Shown one piece after another: positions 22,440 to 34,215 of a stretch of DNA of 64,000 nt. The notes below the pieces were generated by a model, which saw only the letters and a program-made list of their open reading frames with translations, ran no database searches and was not told the DNA's origin. The stretch lies in assembly GCF_003573695.1 (NCBI RefSeq), contig NC_039364.1, positions 235,097,656-235,161,655 of the forward strand, read 5' to 3'. Each line of letters begins with the position of its first letter. The first letter of the stretch is position 1. The DNA comes from Papaver somniferum. Its lineage: Eukaryota; Streptophyta; Magnoliopsida; Ranunculales; Papaveraceae. The position numbers and the translations under genes are program-made.

Positions 22440-25400
22440 ATGTTAGGTTCTGAAGCAGAAGAAGAGATTGATAAGGGGAATATGTTGGATCTTAATTGGG
22501 GTAATCTGAAAGGGAGGAGGGCAGGGGATGATACTCAATCATTTGTGCTTGATGGTGTAAAATACTGTTTGTATGACTGTGTTTATTTGAAGCATGGAGA
22601 TGAGTCTGAGGAGAATCATATTGGAAAGATTATTAGCATCATAGATCAGCCAAACAGTGAGCGGAAAGTAAAGATTAGATGGTTTTTTCGTCCAACACAA
22701 GTACAGAAATGGCTTAGTGAAAGAGAGGTTACTTTCGTTGAGCAAGAGATCTTTTTAGCATCGGGGGATGGTCCAGGAGTTGTGAGTATCAATCCAGTGG
22801 TACGATTTCGTTGTCTTAATTTCCTCTTTCCGTTCAATCTGCGTGTTAATTTGCTGTTTATGATTTAGAGGCTTCACTTGATTTGTTTACCAAATGGAAT
22901 GTTGTGTATTTTCTAAATGTAGTCAAAATGGATAGTTTGCAATCCCATATTACCTTTACTGCATCCAAATACACGACCATGCCCTTTATTGTTGCAATTG
23001 TTGTCATTGTTGAATTGATTGGTGTGATTAATATAAGGGGTTTAATAGGAATAATGTTGTTAATTTGCAGAATTTTGAACCCATTCATATTCTGCTTCAT
23101 CTATGCAAATTATTTCGAGCTATTTTTTTTCCATCTGTCTTCATATATTCCTATTCTGTGTGAGTACATACATTCTGCAAGCATGAGAATCCACCAAAGC
23201 TGGAGTCCAATGCTGTGAATGTTTTAACCAAATTTAGGCATGTGAGTAACCCGTGAGTGTACTATATATAGAAAAATAACATAAAAAACAAGTCAATACT
23301 AGTAGGTACAAAATGCCTCGTTTATGAATGTATTATTGCCCATAAGTCTTGAACATTAACCACAGTAGATAATAGTTTAATTAAGGCCAATATCTGGCCA
23401 GTTAGCTGCTATGGGTGCCTGTTTAGATCCTCATTCCAAATAGCCGTTCTGAGCATCTTGTTGTTTTCCAACTATTTCCCGAACCAAGTACCCAAGTTGC
23501 TGGATCTGCAATAATTTATCTCAGGATAGCTATTTTATGAATTGAGTTCTAAACAAATTGCTATTATGACTTCAAGATAGGACCATCCTCGACGAAAACA
23601 CTCACAAACTCATCATCAGTTTTCTAGTGAATGACTAAACATGCACAACTGTCACAAACAGACAAAGGAAGGGGGAGTACCTCTCTTTAGGGCTAGTACC
23701 AGTATTATGACACCATACTTCAAATAGCCGACACCTAGATAGAACATTCCAAACAAATAAGTCATGTGAAATCTCTCTCAATAGCTCATCACATTGAATC
23801 ACCTTTAAATAGGTCATCTAAAACTCCTTATAATTCCATCAAGCATTTATACCCATGAAGCAAGGTTTTCACATCTTGTTCCTCATGGCCCAGTGACCCT
23901 GGCCTTTGTTTACTGCAAGTAAAAATCCTGGCTAACAAATAATGCTGACAAACTCTGAAATAAAGTTCTTAACATCAATTTTTGTTTGTGTTATCGTCTA
24001 TTTATTTTACTATTTTTACCCTGCATCATAGTATGTTCCAAGTTTGAGACCTTAGCTATGAACATAATCTGCTAGAGCTTTTATTCCTGAAGAAAATGCT
24101 GAAGCTTTAGGAACCAAATTTTTTCCCTGTCAAATAAGAAAACAGACCTTGACAATCTTAACCTCATGTTCTTTTGTTATCATTAAAGATTATTTTAGCA
24201 TTCTATTTTGACATGGATTTGTATGATTGTAGTAGACATATTTATACTTGAAAACCCTTTATCATGTCAATAGTGAATGGTGAAGTACCTGAGAGTCTCT
24301 GTTGAGTTTTCCCCAGCAATCATCTGATAGAAAGACAAAAATGAAGTTAGGATACCATGTATCTTGTATGACTACTCAAGACTCCTCTGATAATTGGTTG
24401 TCACAAGCAAATCACGTCCTAAATGTTGGTCGTTTTCTATCACGTCCGAATCTGATTTATCTAGTCTTACTTTTTAAAGTCGCCATGCATAAGGATGTCT
24501 TGTGTGATTTGATGGATTTTCAATCGAGTAAACAGAAATGCCAAGTCGAAGAAGGCTGGTTGACTTCTTTTCTTGCAATTGCAACACAGACATACTTTTC
24601 TGAATCGATGACCTCTTGGGCCAGGCATTTTATCAGCCACACTCCCTGGACAACATCAGACACTCTCATAAAACAAACAAAATACAAACCTCATGAGAAA
24701 ACTGAAAATTGTATACAATACAGAATCATTACCTAAATTTAACTGCTGCAAGACTAGTTGATACCATTGCATCATCTGTAAGAAGAATTGAGGTAACAAA
24801 TTATTTAGCTTCTTAGCATGCACATAAATATGGTATAATAATACATGAATTGAGAAATATTTGTAGTATGTGAATTACTTGTTTCTTAGATCAACTTCTC
24901 TCCAGTGTTACACTGGAAATGATTCCAACTGTTCCGTCTGCTATTCAAACACGTAAGTGAAGGAAATCATAACTTATTTTAGAAATGTATCCCTTTCCTA
25001 TATTTTTCAATACAAAGGAATTGTAAAAAGCAGAAAAAGGAAGACTTAAATACCCCCCATCTGTGGAGTTGAACCTATTTCTAATAGAGAGAAGCATAGA
25101 ATCTGCCTCCTTAATTACGTGACGATTAATATAAATAGACTTAATGTTCCTTCTTAGATGAATATCAGCTACAATTTGGCTCGCTTAAATTTCTCGTTGT
25201 CCATGTGGCATGTGTTGAACCTTCTTTGAATTTAACACTTAGAATTTGTTCAGGAAGCAATTATGGGGAAATGCTTTGTGGTATGCACGTCAAAGGACAT
25301 AAGAAATCCTCAACCTTCGGAAGAAGAACAAAGAAAGGCTGAGTTTGTGTTCTCCCGGACATTTGATGTTAAAGAATGCACTTTCTCATATAAACTAGAT

Positions 25401-25747
25401 AATTCTGGAAATGAAGGTGCAAAATCTATCTTAATTTCGTGTTTCTATTTTGTTTATTTATTTGTAATGTCATGCTAATTGATTATCCTGTATCCATTGC
25501 AGTCCAGCAATTATTTAACAGCAAAGAGTTCTCAACGCTGAGTGGTGATCAAGAACGGAGAGGTAATTCTGGAAAGCTTCTCTGTGATTTAAGGTTAAAA
25601 TGCTTAGATAAGTCGAAAATTGTAAGTAAATTTGTATCGTTCTACATGTGCAGAAGAAGAAAACCACAAATCTAGTGGCTCCGAGAAGGATAACCTAAAA
25701 GCTCCAGTTGTTCGAGATGGAGAGGATGCTAAAAAGAAACCTGTCAA
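22440..25747 (+). CDS. BAH-domain protein, ASI1/IBM2-like N-terminal part
   Basis: The gene starts at ATG 22440 (MLGSEAEEEIDKGNM). Exon 1 ends at 22799 and encodes a BAH domain (DGVKYCLYDCVYLKHGDE, IRWFFRPTQVQKW, EIFLASGDGPGVVSINPV). After a 2.45-kb intron, exon 2 (25254-25416) continues it exactly (EAIMGKCFVVCTSKDIRNPQ, FVFSRTFDVKECTFSYKLD). Short exons at 25503-25562 and 25654 to about 25747 follow (VQQLFNSKEFSTL; SSGSEKDNLKAPVVRDGEDA). In Arabidopsis the ASI1/IBM2 family binds heterochromatin within introns and helps full-length transcripts to be made; it has an RRM after the BAH domain. No RRM is visible here. BAH exons keep frame and splice sites, so this part may be expressed. Confidence 0.7.
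22800..25253 (+). other. Long first intron of the BAH gene
   Basis: GT at 22800 and AG before 25254 give an intron of about 2.45 kb. The open frames inside have no recognisable product. On the minus strand, 24545-24645 reads as an uninterrupted, protein-like stretch (SDVVQGVWLIKCLAQEVIDS), and 24289-24325 is bounded by splice-like signals, so the intron may hold an old antisense gene fragment. I could not name it. Confidence 0.45.
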
Positions 25748-25846
25748 ACTTTTATATCTTGTATGCTTGTATTATATTCTTCAACCTCTTTGCATTTTGA
25801 TCACCAGTGGATTTCTATGTTTGCTTATATTTTTACTTGGATGCAG

Positions 25847-27700
25847 GCTTTTCGTGGAACAACAATAATGGCTATCAGGAATAAGTCTGGATTGAATTTT
25901 GCTGCAGATGGGAAGATCACTGACCTCACCACAAACTGAGTAATCCAGTTAGATGCAGATAAGTTGGAAGAATTGCCCGACGACACGATAGCAGCTGTAT
26001 CTGGCTGTAATATTTGGTATGATCATATTATCAAAAAGGTGACGCCAAAGGTATTCCCTATCTGAGAACTTGTGAACTTGCATCTTATCAAATTTTAGCA
26101 CTAGGGTGTTAGCATTTTATGTTTTGTATAACAAATTTCCATCAGTATAAGCCAATGCATGTTTAGTTTCGGTTATAGTGTTTTGTTATAATCTGGACGT
26201 TTTATGATTTAATGTTCAAATCACATATGTTATCTTATTCATAGATAATGCTAGAATAACTTAAGTTAATGCTATATAAAATTAAAGATTTCCATGAGCT
26301 CCTATGTAGCTATGAAAATAAATGAGCTACCTATTTCTATTTCGTGGTAATGTTATCTGCAAGTTGGGAGTATTCCTAGAATTGTTTGTAAAGAGTATGC
26401 ACTGTTTTGATGAGTAATAGTTACTATTCTACTGCAGAGTATGTCAATACTAGGATTGAATCTGATTTTAGCATATGGAAAAGTGTATATCATGTTTAGG
26501 TTTGAGCAATGATAATTGAAGGGCTATAATTTCAACATGAGGTTCATTCTGAACCTGGAATCTTGTTGCGAGGAATCTAGTAAATGTGCAATGAAAATAA
26601 AAACTAAAATAATTGTGCAGATCAAAAAGGAAGGATGGGGCCCTGGAGAATGTGCCAGAGAAACTAATGATATTCTTAACAAGCATAAGTTCACCGAGAA
26701 ACAGTTAATTAAAATGGGGCTTGAACCGACATATGATATGAGCAAAGAGGACTGTGGCATCATATATGGAAAATATGCTGTAAGTTTTCTTCAATCATTT
26801 TTGTAAATTATCAGAATTTACTTTTCTTATATATGTAATGTGATGATAAAATATATATGATTACTATGCTTAGGTTAAGAATAAAGGTGAAATTGCTAGT
26901 CCAACCATGTACTATGCGGATCGGCAAAATTGTTTCCCAATCACTGACATAAAAGAGTCTAATGGTATTCGTTCCAATCTCTTGAGTGAAACTGGTAAAG
27001 TGGGGTACATATGTACTGGAAGTGGTGAGGATGGAGGATATCGAGTTCTAAGTGGATTTTCCTGTGTACCTGCATCTGATGAAGAGACGATTAGCTGCAC
27101 AGAAGATGAATCAATTGAGAGTGGCAACCTCGTAGATGAAGCATATGCTCTTATCTTTCTGAAAGCAATGCAAGCTGCAATAGCTAGCGATCCTACAGGT
27201 GCTACAGGAGGATACATTATTAGTAAGTTAATTATGTTTCTTTTTGCTTTTGTTTTCCTTTATTTTTTTTCTGAATTGGTTATTAAATAAAATATTTTTC
27301 TAAATTGGTTATTAAATAAAGTACACATTGGTGACTAGTGAAACACATTGGGCCTGAGGGGATTACCGAACTGCATCCTAAAGTACACATTGATGAAGTT
27401 GAGTCTCACCTGAAGTCATTACGAGCTCTCGTTGAAGATGCGCATCCACTGCTGGTGACTGCAATGGAAGCACGCATTGATCAGGAGATAAAGAGTTTTA
27501 TAGATGCCAAGGAAAGTGAGAAAAAGGCCATTAAAGATGAAAGAGCAGAAAAAAGAAAACAACAAAACGAACGTCGAGCAAAGAGGGAAAACGACGAACG
27601 TGACAGAAGACTTAAAAGAGCTGCTGAACACAAGGAGGAATTGATCGCCAAACGGAGCCGAGTAAATAGCATGATGCACAAGAGAAACTCACAAGCTTGA
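25847..27700 (+). pseudogene. Proteasome beta-subunit-like region with a coiled-coil C-terminus, in line with the BAH exons
   Basis: Exon 25847-26050 reads AFRGTTIMAIRNKSGLNFAA then DG, like the mature start of a proteasome beta5 subunit with its nucleophile Thr (GTT) and the AAD motif. It then has a TGA (at 25938-25940) where the Lys33 region should be, followed by TIAAVSGCNIWYDHI. Exon 26621-26779 ends DCGIIYGKYA. Exon 26875-27222 has PTMYYADRQN, GYICTGSGEDGGYRVLSGF and DEAYALIFLKAMQAAIASD, matching the order of beta5 strands and helices. The last exon (27339-27700) starts MKHIGPEG and continues as a Lys/Arg/Glu coiled coil of about 100 residues ending at a TGA. The stop, unusual insertions and poor core conservation suggest a decayed or strongly diverged protein. 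Confidence 0.5.
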
Positions 27701-27829
27701 GGTAATATCAAGATTTCAGAAGCTTTTTTGTCTTTATCGCTACAAGTTACAAATGCTATGTCTAATTGCACTAAAGTAGCTAATCGTTTCTGAGCAAGTC
27801 TGAGTGGCTAAGCTTCATTCTTGTTGCTC

Positions 27830-29600
27830 CTAGTGTAGGAGTTGACCCTCCTCCACCAGCTCGTGACCCGCCATTTCCAGCCTCTGTTCCTGCTAACCAT
27901 TTGACAGATTCTGTATTTGCGGATTCAATTGTTTCTAATACATCTAGAGGTACCAGTAGTAGTCAAAAGGGTGGTTCTATCATGTACATATTCATACCTC
28001 AGTAATGCTGGAACTGGAAGTGACACGTTATCAGCTTTATCAGATTCATATACAGCAAAAAGAGGTCATGAAAGGCAGCAAGAAGTAAGTTCCTTGGTAG
28101 ACAATACAAATAACAGCGCAAGCAGGCAATATATGGTTTCACAAATGGACAAGACATACCTTGACACACTCTGTAAAGATGCTAGCTTTAGGGGTTCTCA
28201 TAACAGTTACATTCCCAATTTCTGATGGCAACTTTTGAGGAAACCTGTCACTGCATGGGTTTCTGCAGGAACAGTTTTATGATAGGTGCAAGAGTGCAAG
28301 TCATTCAACTTTGCACAGTTTACCATCTCAAATGTGAGGTATTGATAACTAAAAGTAAAACAAAATGCAATAGTATTTGAAAAAAAAATTGGTGGCACAA
28401 ATCTTTTGTACCTTTTCTGCGGTCAATATATTTTTCTTTATGGATTAAAAAGAAAAAAAGAAATTATATGTGAAAATCTCTGCTCGAAACTCAAAATTTG
28501 AACTCCCCTGAAATTTTGTAGATTTTCAAACTAATTTTTTAAAACCGGACAACCTACATAGTTGTTTCTAGCTACAAGCTTATTCATAGATTTTTAAGTT
28601 GTTTCTAGCTACATAGTTGTAAATCTTGTACTACTCCACACAAACCGGACCCCGTTCTCGTGGTGGTAGGTACAAGTACACACTACCTTGTGAATTGTAC
28701 TGATACTGCGGTGCCCACATTCCTGTAGAATGCTAGCAGATAATGACATGGGAGTTTTGTGTGGATGGTCCAGCATCTTTGACTGAGTGCCTAAGTCCAA
28801 CTTCCGATTGGTCTGCTAGAGTTTCTGCATTTGATTTTCTGTCGACTTTGCTGCAACAAGGACCAAGGGGTACTTAATAAGCCACACAGATTTTTCGAGA
28901 AGGCCATGAATTGTTTTCTCACCACTTGGAGGACCCTCTCCATAAGGTTGCACAAGCACCCATTTCAACATTGGCAGAGATAATTCCAGCTTGCAGAAGG
29001 CCTTTTGAAAGCTATATGGAAAGGATCTTACCACTCTTCTCACGGTTAATTGATCCAATGGAGTTAGTGCCAACCGTGTAGATATTGTTGGAACTTCTTC
29101 CAAAAAGGGATAAACTGTAGTTTTGAAGAAAATAACTTTTTTGGAAGGTATTCTGTGGGTTCCTTCGATAGCAATGGTGTTAGGAAATGGAAATCCCTTC
29201 AGGAATCGTCCCAGAACAGTCTTTGCTGGTCAAGCTCCTTCTGATGAAACTCATGAGAACATCTATCACCAGTTTCGAGGCTGGTTTCAAAACTGATCTT
29301 CCTATTTCTACAAGCATGGATCTGATTTACAATGCCAATACCTCAGCAGTAAACAAAGTACTATCTTGGACAACCCATCCTGAAACTGGTGATCATAGTG
29401 TGTGTTTGGAGAGCTCTTTGTCAACTCCATGTGTAGATGTAACCAGGCACACGTCCTCCAATCTTGGTGGGATGACTGAATTGAAGCCTGCGAATGAAAG
29501 TTCTCCTGAGGTAGTTTCTAGTCTTGAGAGGCTTTCACCTGTTAGTCAGCTCTTCTCCTGAAGCTGGCCTTAGCATTTCTCGGATTCTTCCCCGGGTAAC
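27830..29600 (+). pseudogene. CLASP: CLASP (microtubule-associated protein) pseudogene
   Basis: CLASP binds microtubule plus ends and cell edges in plants. Pieces in the correct order are readable on the plus strand: a Pro-rich GVDPPPPARDPPFPASVP (27835), SDTLSALSDSYTAKRGHERQ to FRGSHNSYIPNF and LLRKPVTAWVSAG (28015-28270), then RVSAFDFLSTLLQQGPRGT (28820), KVAQAPISTLAEIIPACRRP and FESYMERILPLFSRLIDPME (28940-29065), and last GQAPSDETHENIYHQF to HPETGDHSVCLESSLSTP (29220-29435). Frameshifts and stops are many (GTTAATAAG at 28868, TGA after IPNF). The HEAT-repeat block normally between them and the C-terminal domain are missing. It lies directly after the proteasome-like region. Confidence 0.75.
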
Positions 29601-30912
29601 TCAAGGAACGAACTGCTTCTTTTTTTTTTGGAAGACATAGTTCTACTGCAACACCAGTTGCTGTAATGCTTTATCTATATTACTACACAAACTGCAAGTT
29701 CAACACCCACTGCGAAACTTGTTGCTTATACATATTCCCCAACTATTCATGTTATGTCATCAGCTGCTTCTCATGTGCCTTTTTAGCTGTTGCATTTCCG
29801 GAATATATTACTGTCAGAATTAGTATTTGAATCAGTTTCTGTTGTTCACATAAGTGATTCAAATGAAATGACTAGCTCGGTGCTTCTTGTGAATGTTGGT
29901 GCTTACTTGTTGAGCTCAGTTTGCAACTCTCCTTCTTATAATTTATATGGTTCAGCAACATTCGAGGCTTCACCAGCTGCTCACTTATGCTTTATTTCTT
30001 CTATCCAATCCAACTGCTATCATTTTGGTAGACGTGCTATCATTTTTCTGCTGCTGGAGGGAGTTTTAAAATTCTCAAGTACTTGATTGAGGAAAGGAAA
30101 CTTGATTTTACCCATCTCATAGTCAATCTGCTGCATCATTTCAAATGCATAATCTCAACTACCAGCTGGTGCTACTACAAATTAAGATTTTTCCCTTGTT
30201 AATTTTCGAGCTGCTGCTGCACCAACAGTTTTCCTCCTGCCTATTTGGTTGACATCTATGTTATGCTTGGAAAATCATTCTCTTGCGGTACCTGGAAGGG
30301 CTTAACAGTACGCACTACGCAGTTGATATTGGTGACCATTTATACTAACCGAATTTCACAGGCCAGATCAGGCGCCACGATAGATGCAAATCATGGTTAG
30401 ACGGTCCTTGTTATAGTTAGAATGAAGGAGAAATAGTGTCTATTGGGGTTTGTTTGTTTGTTTATCGGGGTTGGAGTGTTATTGTCCATTTGTGAGAATG
30501 AATGTACTGTAAAAGCGGTCTGGAGAACGATATGAGTTAAAATTTTATAGTTGAGTTAAAGGGCAAAAAGCCTTATAACTGCAGTCAGTCATGTGAAACG
30601 AAATTTTGACTTAGCTGCTGACATCGTTGAAAGTGAAACTAGAGAAATTTGATAGTTGTTTGTGGCCTCGCTTGGGTTATTATAACACCGAAATACTAGT
30701 GTTGCAAATATTTCCTGAATCCTGATCGAACCCTGATTTTTGTACCGTGTTTTGGGACCGGGGATACGACGCTGTCTTCATGACTTTGACTTGGAGTGGA
30801 CTGTTTTGAGTGTTACCAATACAAGGTTCCAAACAAGAGATGGGTTAAGGGAAAAGTTCCACGAAAACAGGAAAAGTCATTTTATCGTTTCCGTTTATGA
30901 AATACTCCCCTA
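29600..30912. other. No gene recognised
   Basis: Mostly T-rich sequence with short open frames of no recognisable product. The start may be decayed CLASP intron. Position 30700-30912 and 33298-33390 flank the hAT element and were once contiguous; they contain CCGTGTTTTGGGACC and AACGGAACACGGTTCG, possibly ends of another small element, which I could not resolve. Confidence 0.35.
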
Positions 30913-31979
30913 TAGGCCTGCACACGGTTCTGTTCGGTGCGGTTATTGCTAAAATCGTTGACCTAACCGTTTATGGTGCGGTTACCACAATTGAAATCGA
31001 AACCAAACTGTTTAATATTCGGTTCGGTTTTTAACCGCACCGAACTATTTGGGTTATTTTTCGGCTTGGTTCGATTTTCTATCTATACCTGCTCCTGTAC
31101 ATATACTGATATACATCCATTCTGAAATTCTTAATAAACTGATACATTCCGTACTTAAGTCTTAACAAGATAAACTGATACATTCCATACTTAGTCTTAA
31201 CAAGATAAGCAAAGTCTAAAGATTAAAAACAGAGTTGGAGTTCAAAAACAAGGTAACCAAAGTCTAAATGATAGCCAAAGTTAAACAGAGCTGATGTCTA
31301 CAGATTAACCAAAGTCAGTAAAGGTAAAAGACTGCAGTCCATCCATTTCTCAAGCCAATCATCCCCTTAATCTTCAATCTTCATCCTTGCCCAAAATGTC
31401 TGCAACAAGAATGCCAAGAAGAAAAGCAACAACTAAGAATGTTAACATGGCATTGCAAATTGCAATAGAAAATTCCCAATTTCAAAACCACATTCAGTAA
31501 ATAAAAATCCAAGTTATACTAAGTTATAAAGTTGCACCACAAGATAATGATGCAAAGTTGCCTCTCTTAACAATAAGGCTGAAAGAATGCAAGGGGATGA
31601 CTGAAACTGAAAGCTACAACTAATGATTATGGGGCTAAGATGCAGATTATAACATGGTTGACTCACATTGGTTTTTGACTTCCAGATTCTACTAAGATCA
31701 GATACAAACTGACAACATGGTTGCAGACTATAAATAAATGAACTATATAACAAAGATGCGTTATAACTACAAATTGAAATGACAAACAGCTTTGAAGAGA
31801 ACAAAATGCAAAATATATAACAGATGGAAAACATATGACTCAATAGTTACTATAGCTAATATACCACAAAACTAAGATATGCAGTTGTGCGATGAAACTA
31901 AAATTAAAAACTACAGCAAGTGTCACAGAGCTAAGCTTCAAAATGCAGTATGCAGTAAACTGAGAAAGTTAAAACCAAA

Positions 31980-33039
31980 CTAGATGCAAGTATGTACTGA
32001 AAGTGGATGACTGAGATTAAGAGTTACATCTAACACTAAGATGCAGGCTATAACTACAAACAAGCTATGTGAAAATAAGAAAAGAGATTCCCTTAACTGA
32101 GAGGCTGGAGATGCACCTGCCATCTTGCAGCTTGATAACGAAACTGAACTTGATCCAAGCATTACCACTTACATACCCTGCAACAAACATCATTTCCAAC
32201 ATTTAGTTCTTAATATAAGCACACATATCACTACTCAAGAAGATAAGGAATAACAAAGGATTCTACTTAAGCGCAAGCAACATTTTGGAAACCAATCAAC
32301 ATTACAACATAAGTAGTACACCTAATGAGGTATGCAGACAACTTTTATATGTGATATGAAGCATTTAACACTCAACAAATATTTAAAAGAGTAAATAATT
32401 TCTCAAAGAGTAATTCATAAAGCAACAATACCTCGTATCAATCAACACCCAGTAAAACCCTTTTGCTCATAGTCACAGACTCACAGATCATAAATCACTT
32501 CAAGGGATTTACATCAACAAAACCTTTTTCATAATCAACAAAACCTCATAAACACTGAAAATTGAGCTCAAATAAAACAGAACAAGTCAAACTGAAACAC
32601 TAGTTACCTGTTTGATATGACAATACTCTTTTAATGAAGAACTCCAGCTGCTGGTCCTGCTCTTCAAGGTCTGAGAACATAAAAACAAAAAAAACAAAAA
32701 AATAATTATAACCCTAAATCGATTGATAAACATTAACCGATTGCAACACAAATCGATTGATAAACAGATTTCAAACCATCTCGAAAATCAAAAGAAACCC
32801 TAAAAAAAACCCTAGAAATTGATAAAAAAAAAAAATCAATCAAAGAGAAAACACTTACTAGATCATAGAGGTGGTGCTTCTCTTAAGTATTGAATCTTGA
32901 AGGAGGTGGAGGATGTGACTATATGCTACTGGTGGTGAATCTGGTGATGGAGGCGACTGCAGAGAGACGGAATCGGGGAGGAAGTGAAGAAGAAATGAAG
33001 AAGCTGCGTCTTAATAGTTTAGGGTTTCCACTATTTATA
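31980..33039 (-). other. Putative spliced transcription unit inside the hAT element
   Basis: On the minus strand a TATAAATA box (33032-33039) precedes a CT-rich leader with AAGAAGAAATGAAGAAG-type sequence in complement and a donor near 32870. Splice-bounded segments follow at about 32607-32669 (ACCTTGAAGAGCAGGACCAG start, CAAACAG|GTAACT end) and 32119-32178 (GGTATGTAAGTGG start, GATGGCAG|GTGCAT end). No long protein can be assembled. It could be the remains of the hAT 5' untranslated exons or of a captured host gene. Confidence 0.35.
33032..33039 (-). promoter_or_regulatory. TATA box of the minus-strand unit in the hAT element
   Basis: TATAAATA on the minus strand, within AGAGTATAAATAGTGG, followed by AAACCCTAAAC, a telo-box-like element common near plant transcription starts. 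Confidence 0.45.
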
Positions 33040-33399
33040 CTCTAGGGTTATTCGATTTTAGACGGCTAGGATTGATCCTAATAGAAATAAATCAACGATC
33101 TATAACAATCGGTTATCGGTTCGGTTAGGGTGCGGTTATTAGCGGAACCGTTTGCCGAACCGAAGATCTAACGGTTATCACATTTAAAATCGTCACCGAC
33201 CGTTGGATTATCAGTTCGATGCGATTACGGTTCGATTAGTGCGGTTATCGGTTCGGCTGTGGTTATCGGTTCGGTTCTGTGCAGGCCTACTCCCCTCTAC
33301 CGAACACATGTCGTGTTTTTAACGTTTTGTAAGACTGAAAATTGTTTCAAAAAACGGAACACGGTTCGAAAGATTTTTTGAAGGTGCTATTCATTCTTA

Positions 33400-34208
33400 A
33401 AGCATCCCCAATCGTAATGTGGTGTGTATCTTATCGTATGTATAACTCTTCTTTTAGTGATGCGAGATGAAAATTTCTACTCCAATCATAATTATTTTAT
33501 TTTGTTTGGGAACTTTCTAAACCACTAATTTGAAACTAGATATTTGATCCAATTAACAATAGGCATACTTAATGATGACTGGAATCTTACATCCTCCTGG
33601 AGAGCGGAGAACCTCTAAATTTAGACGACGACTTTGAGGATATTTGCATAAGGCCGATTCCCAGGGGACTATTATAAAACTTAATTTTCCATGCCACATG
33701 CCAAGGAAAATATATTTCTCCACTGTGCTAACCTAAAAGCGACAAATTTGTTTAAAAAAATTAAATTTATAGTTGTTTTGGGTGGGATCCTAATTAATAA
33801 AAAAAATTATATTTGTGTGTCTCAGGTAGTGTCCATGTGATTATAATATCTTTATAGTTTAATCCTTTATATATAAAAATATATTAAAATAATAAAAAGT
33901 TATGAGAGAATAAGATACAAAATATATATATAATTACTCAGAAACAAAGAGAATATCAATGGAGATAAAGAGAATGTTGTTGGCGGTAAAATCTCACTCA
34001 ATGGAGTCTTTTTCACTTACATTTTCCAATTATTCATACCCATGGTAGGTTTAAAAGTGGAAAACAATATGGCTTGACATGTGCATAGGAACGTGCCTTA
34101 TTACCATATCACATTCACCTCCAATGTAGACAATACTTTTGTAAAAACGTACAAAATCTGATGTGACGTAAAATATATGACCTTTTCAAAATCTCGTTGG
34201 AGATGCTC
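33400..34208. mobile_element. 809-bp Harbinger-like MITE
   Basis: The left end AAGCATCCCCAATCG and, in reverse complement, the right end GAGCATCTCCAACGAG form short imperfect TIRs resembling those of the element at 20657-21045. TTA flanks both ends (33397-33399, 34209-34211). No transposase frame is visible; the interior is AT-rich. Confidence 0.65.
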
Positions 34209-34215
34209 TTACAGT

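Larger units (their letters stand above)
30913..33289. mobile_element. 2.4-kb non-autonomous hAT element
   Basis: The ends are a perfect 12-bp inverted repeat, TAGGCCTGCACA and TGTGCAGGCCTA. Flanking 8-mers CTCCCCTA (30905-30912) and CTCCCCTC (33290-33297) form an 8-bp TSD with one change, the length expected for hAT. Both subterminal regions are packed with CGGTT/AACCG motifs (30940-31070 and 33100-33280), a common hAT feature. No transposase frame is present. The interior reads on the minus strand like the 5' part of a transcription unit. Confidence 0.85.

Noticed and set aside
24302..24736. 144-codon plus-strand frame in the BAH intron
   Set aside because: No protein-like composition or domain, and begins at a chance ATG; the opposite strand looks more protein-like.
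25847..26050. HslV/ClpQ-like protease exon
   Set aside because: The GTT...AADG start fits HslV too, but the later exons (GSGEDGGY, helix pair, GPEG) follow the eukaryotic beta5 order better.
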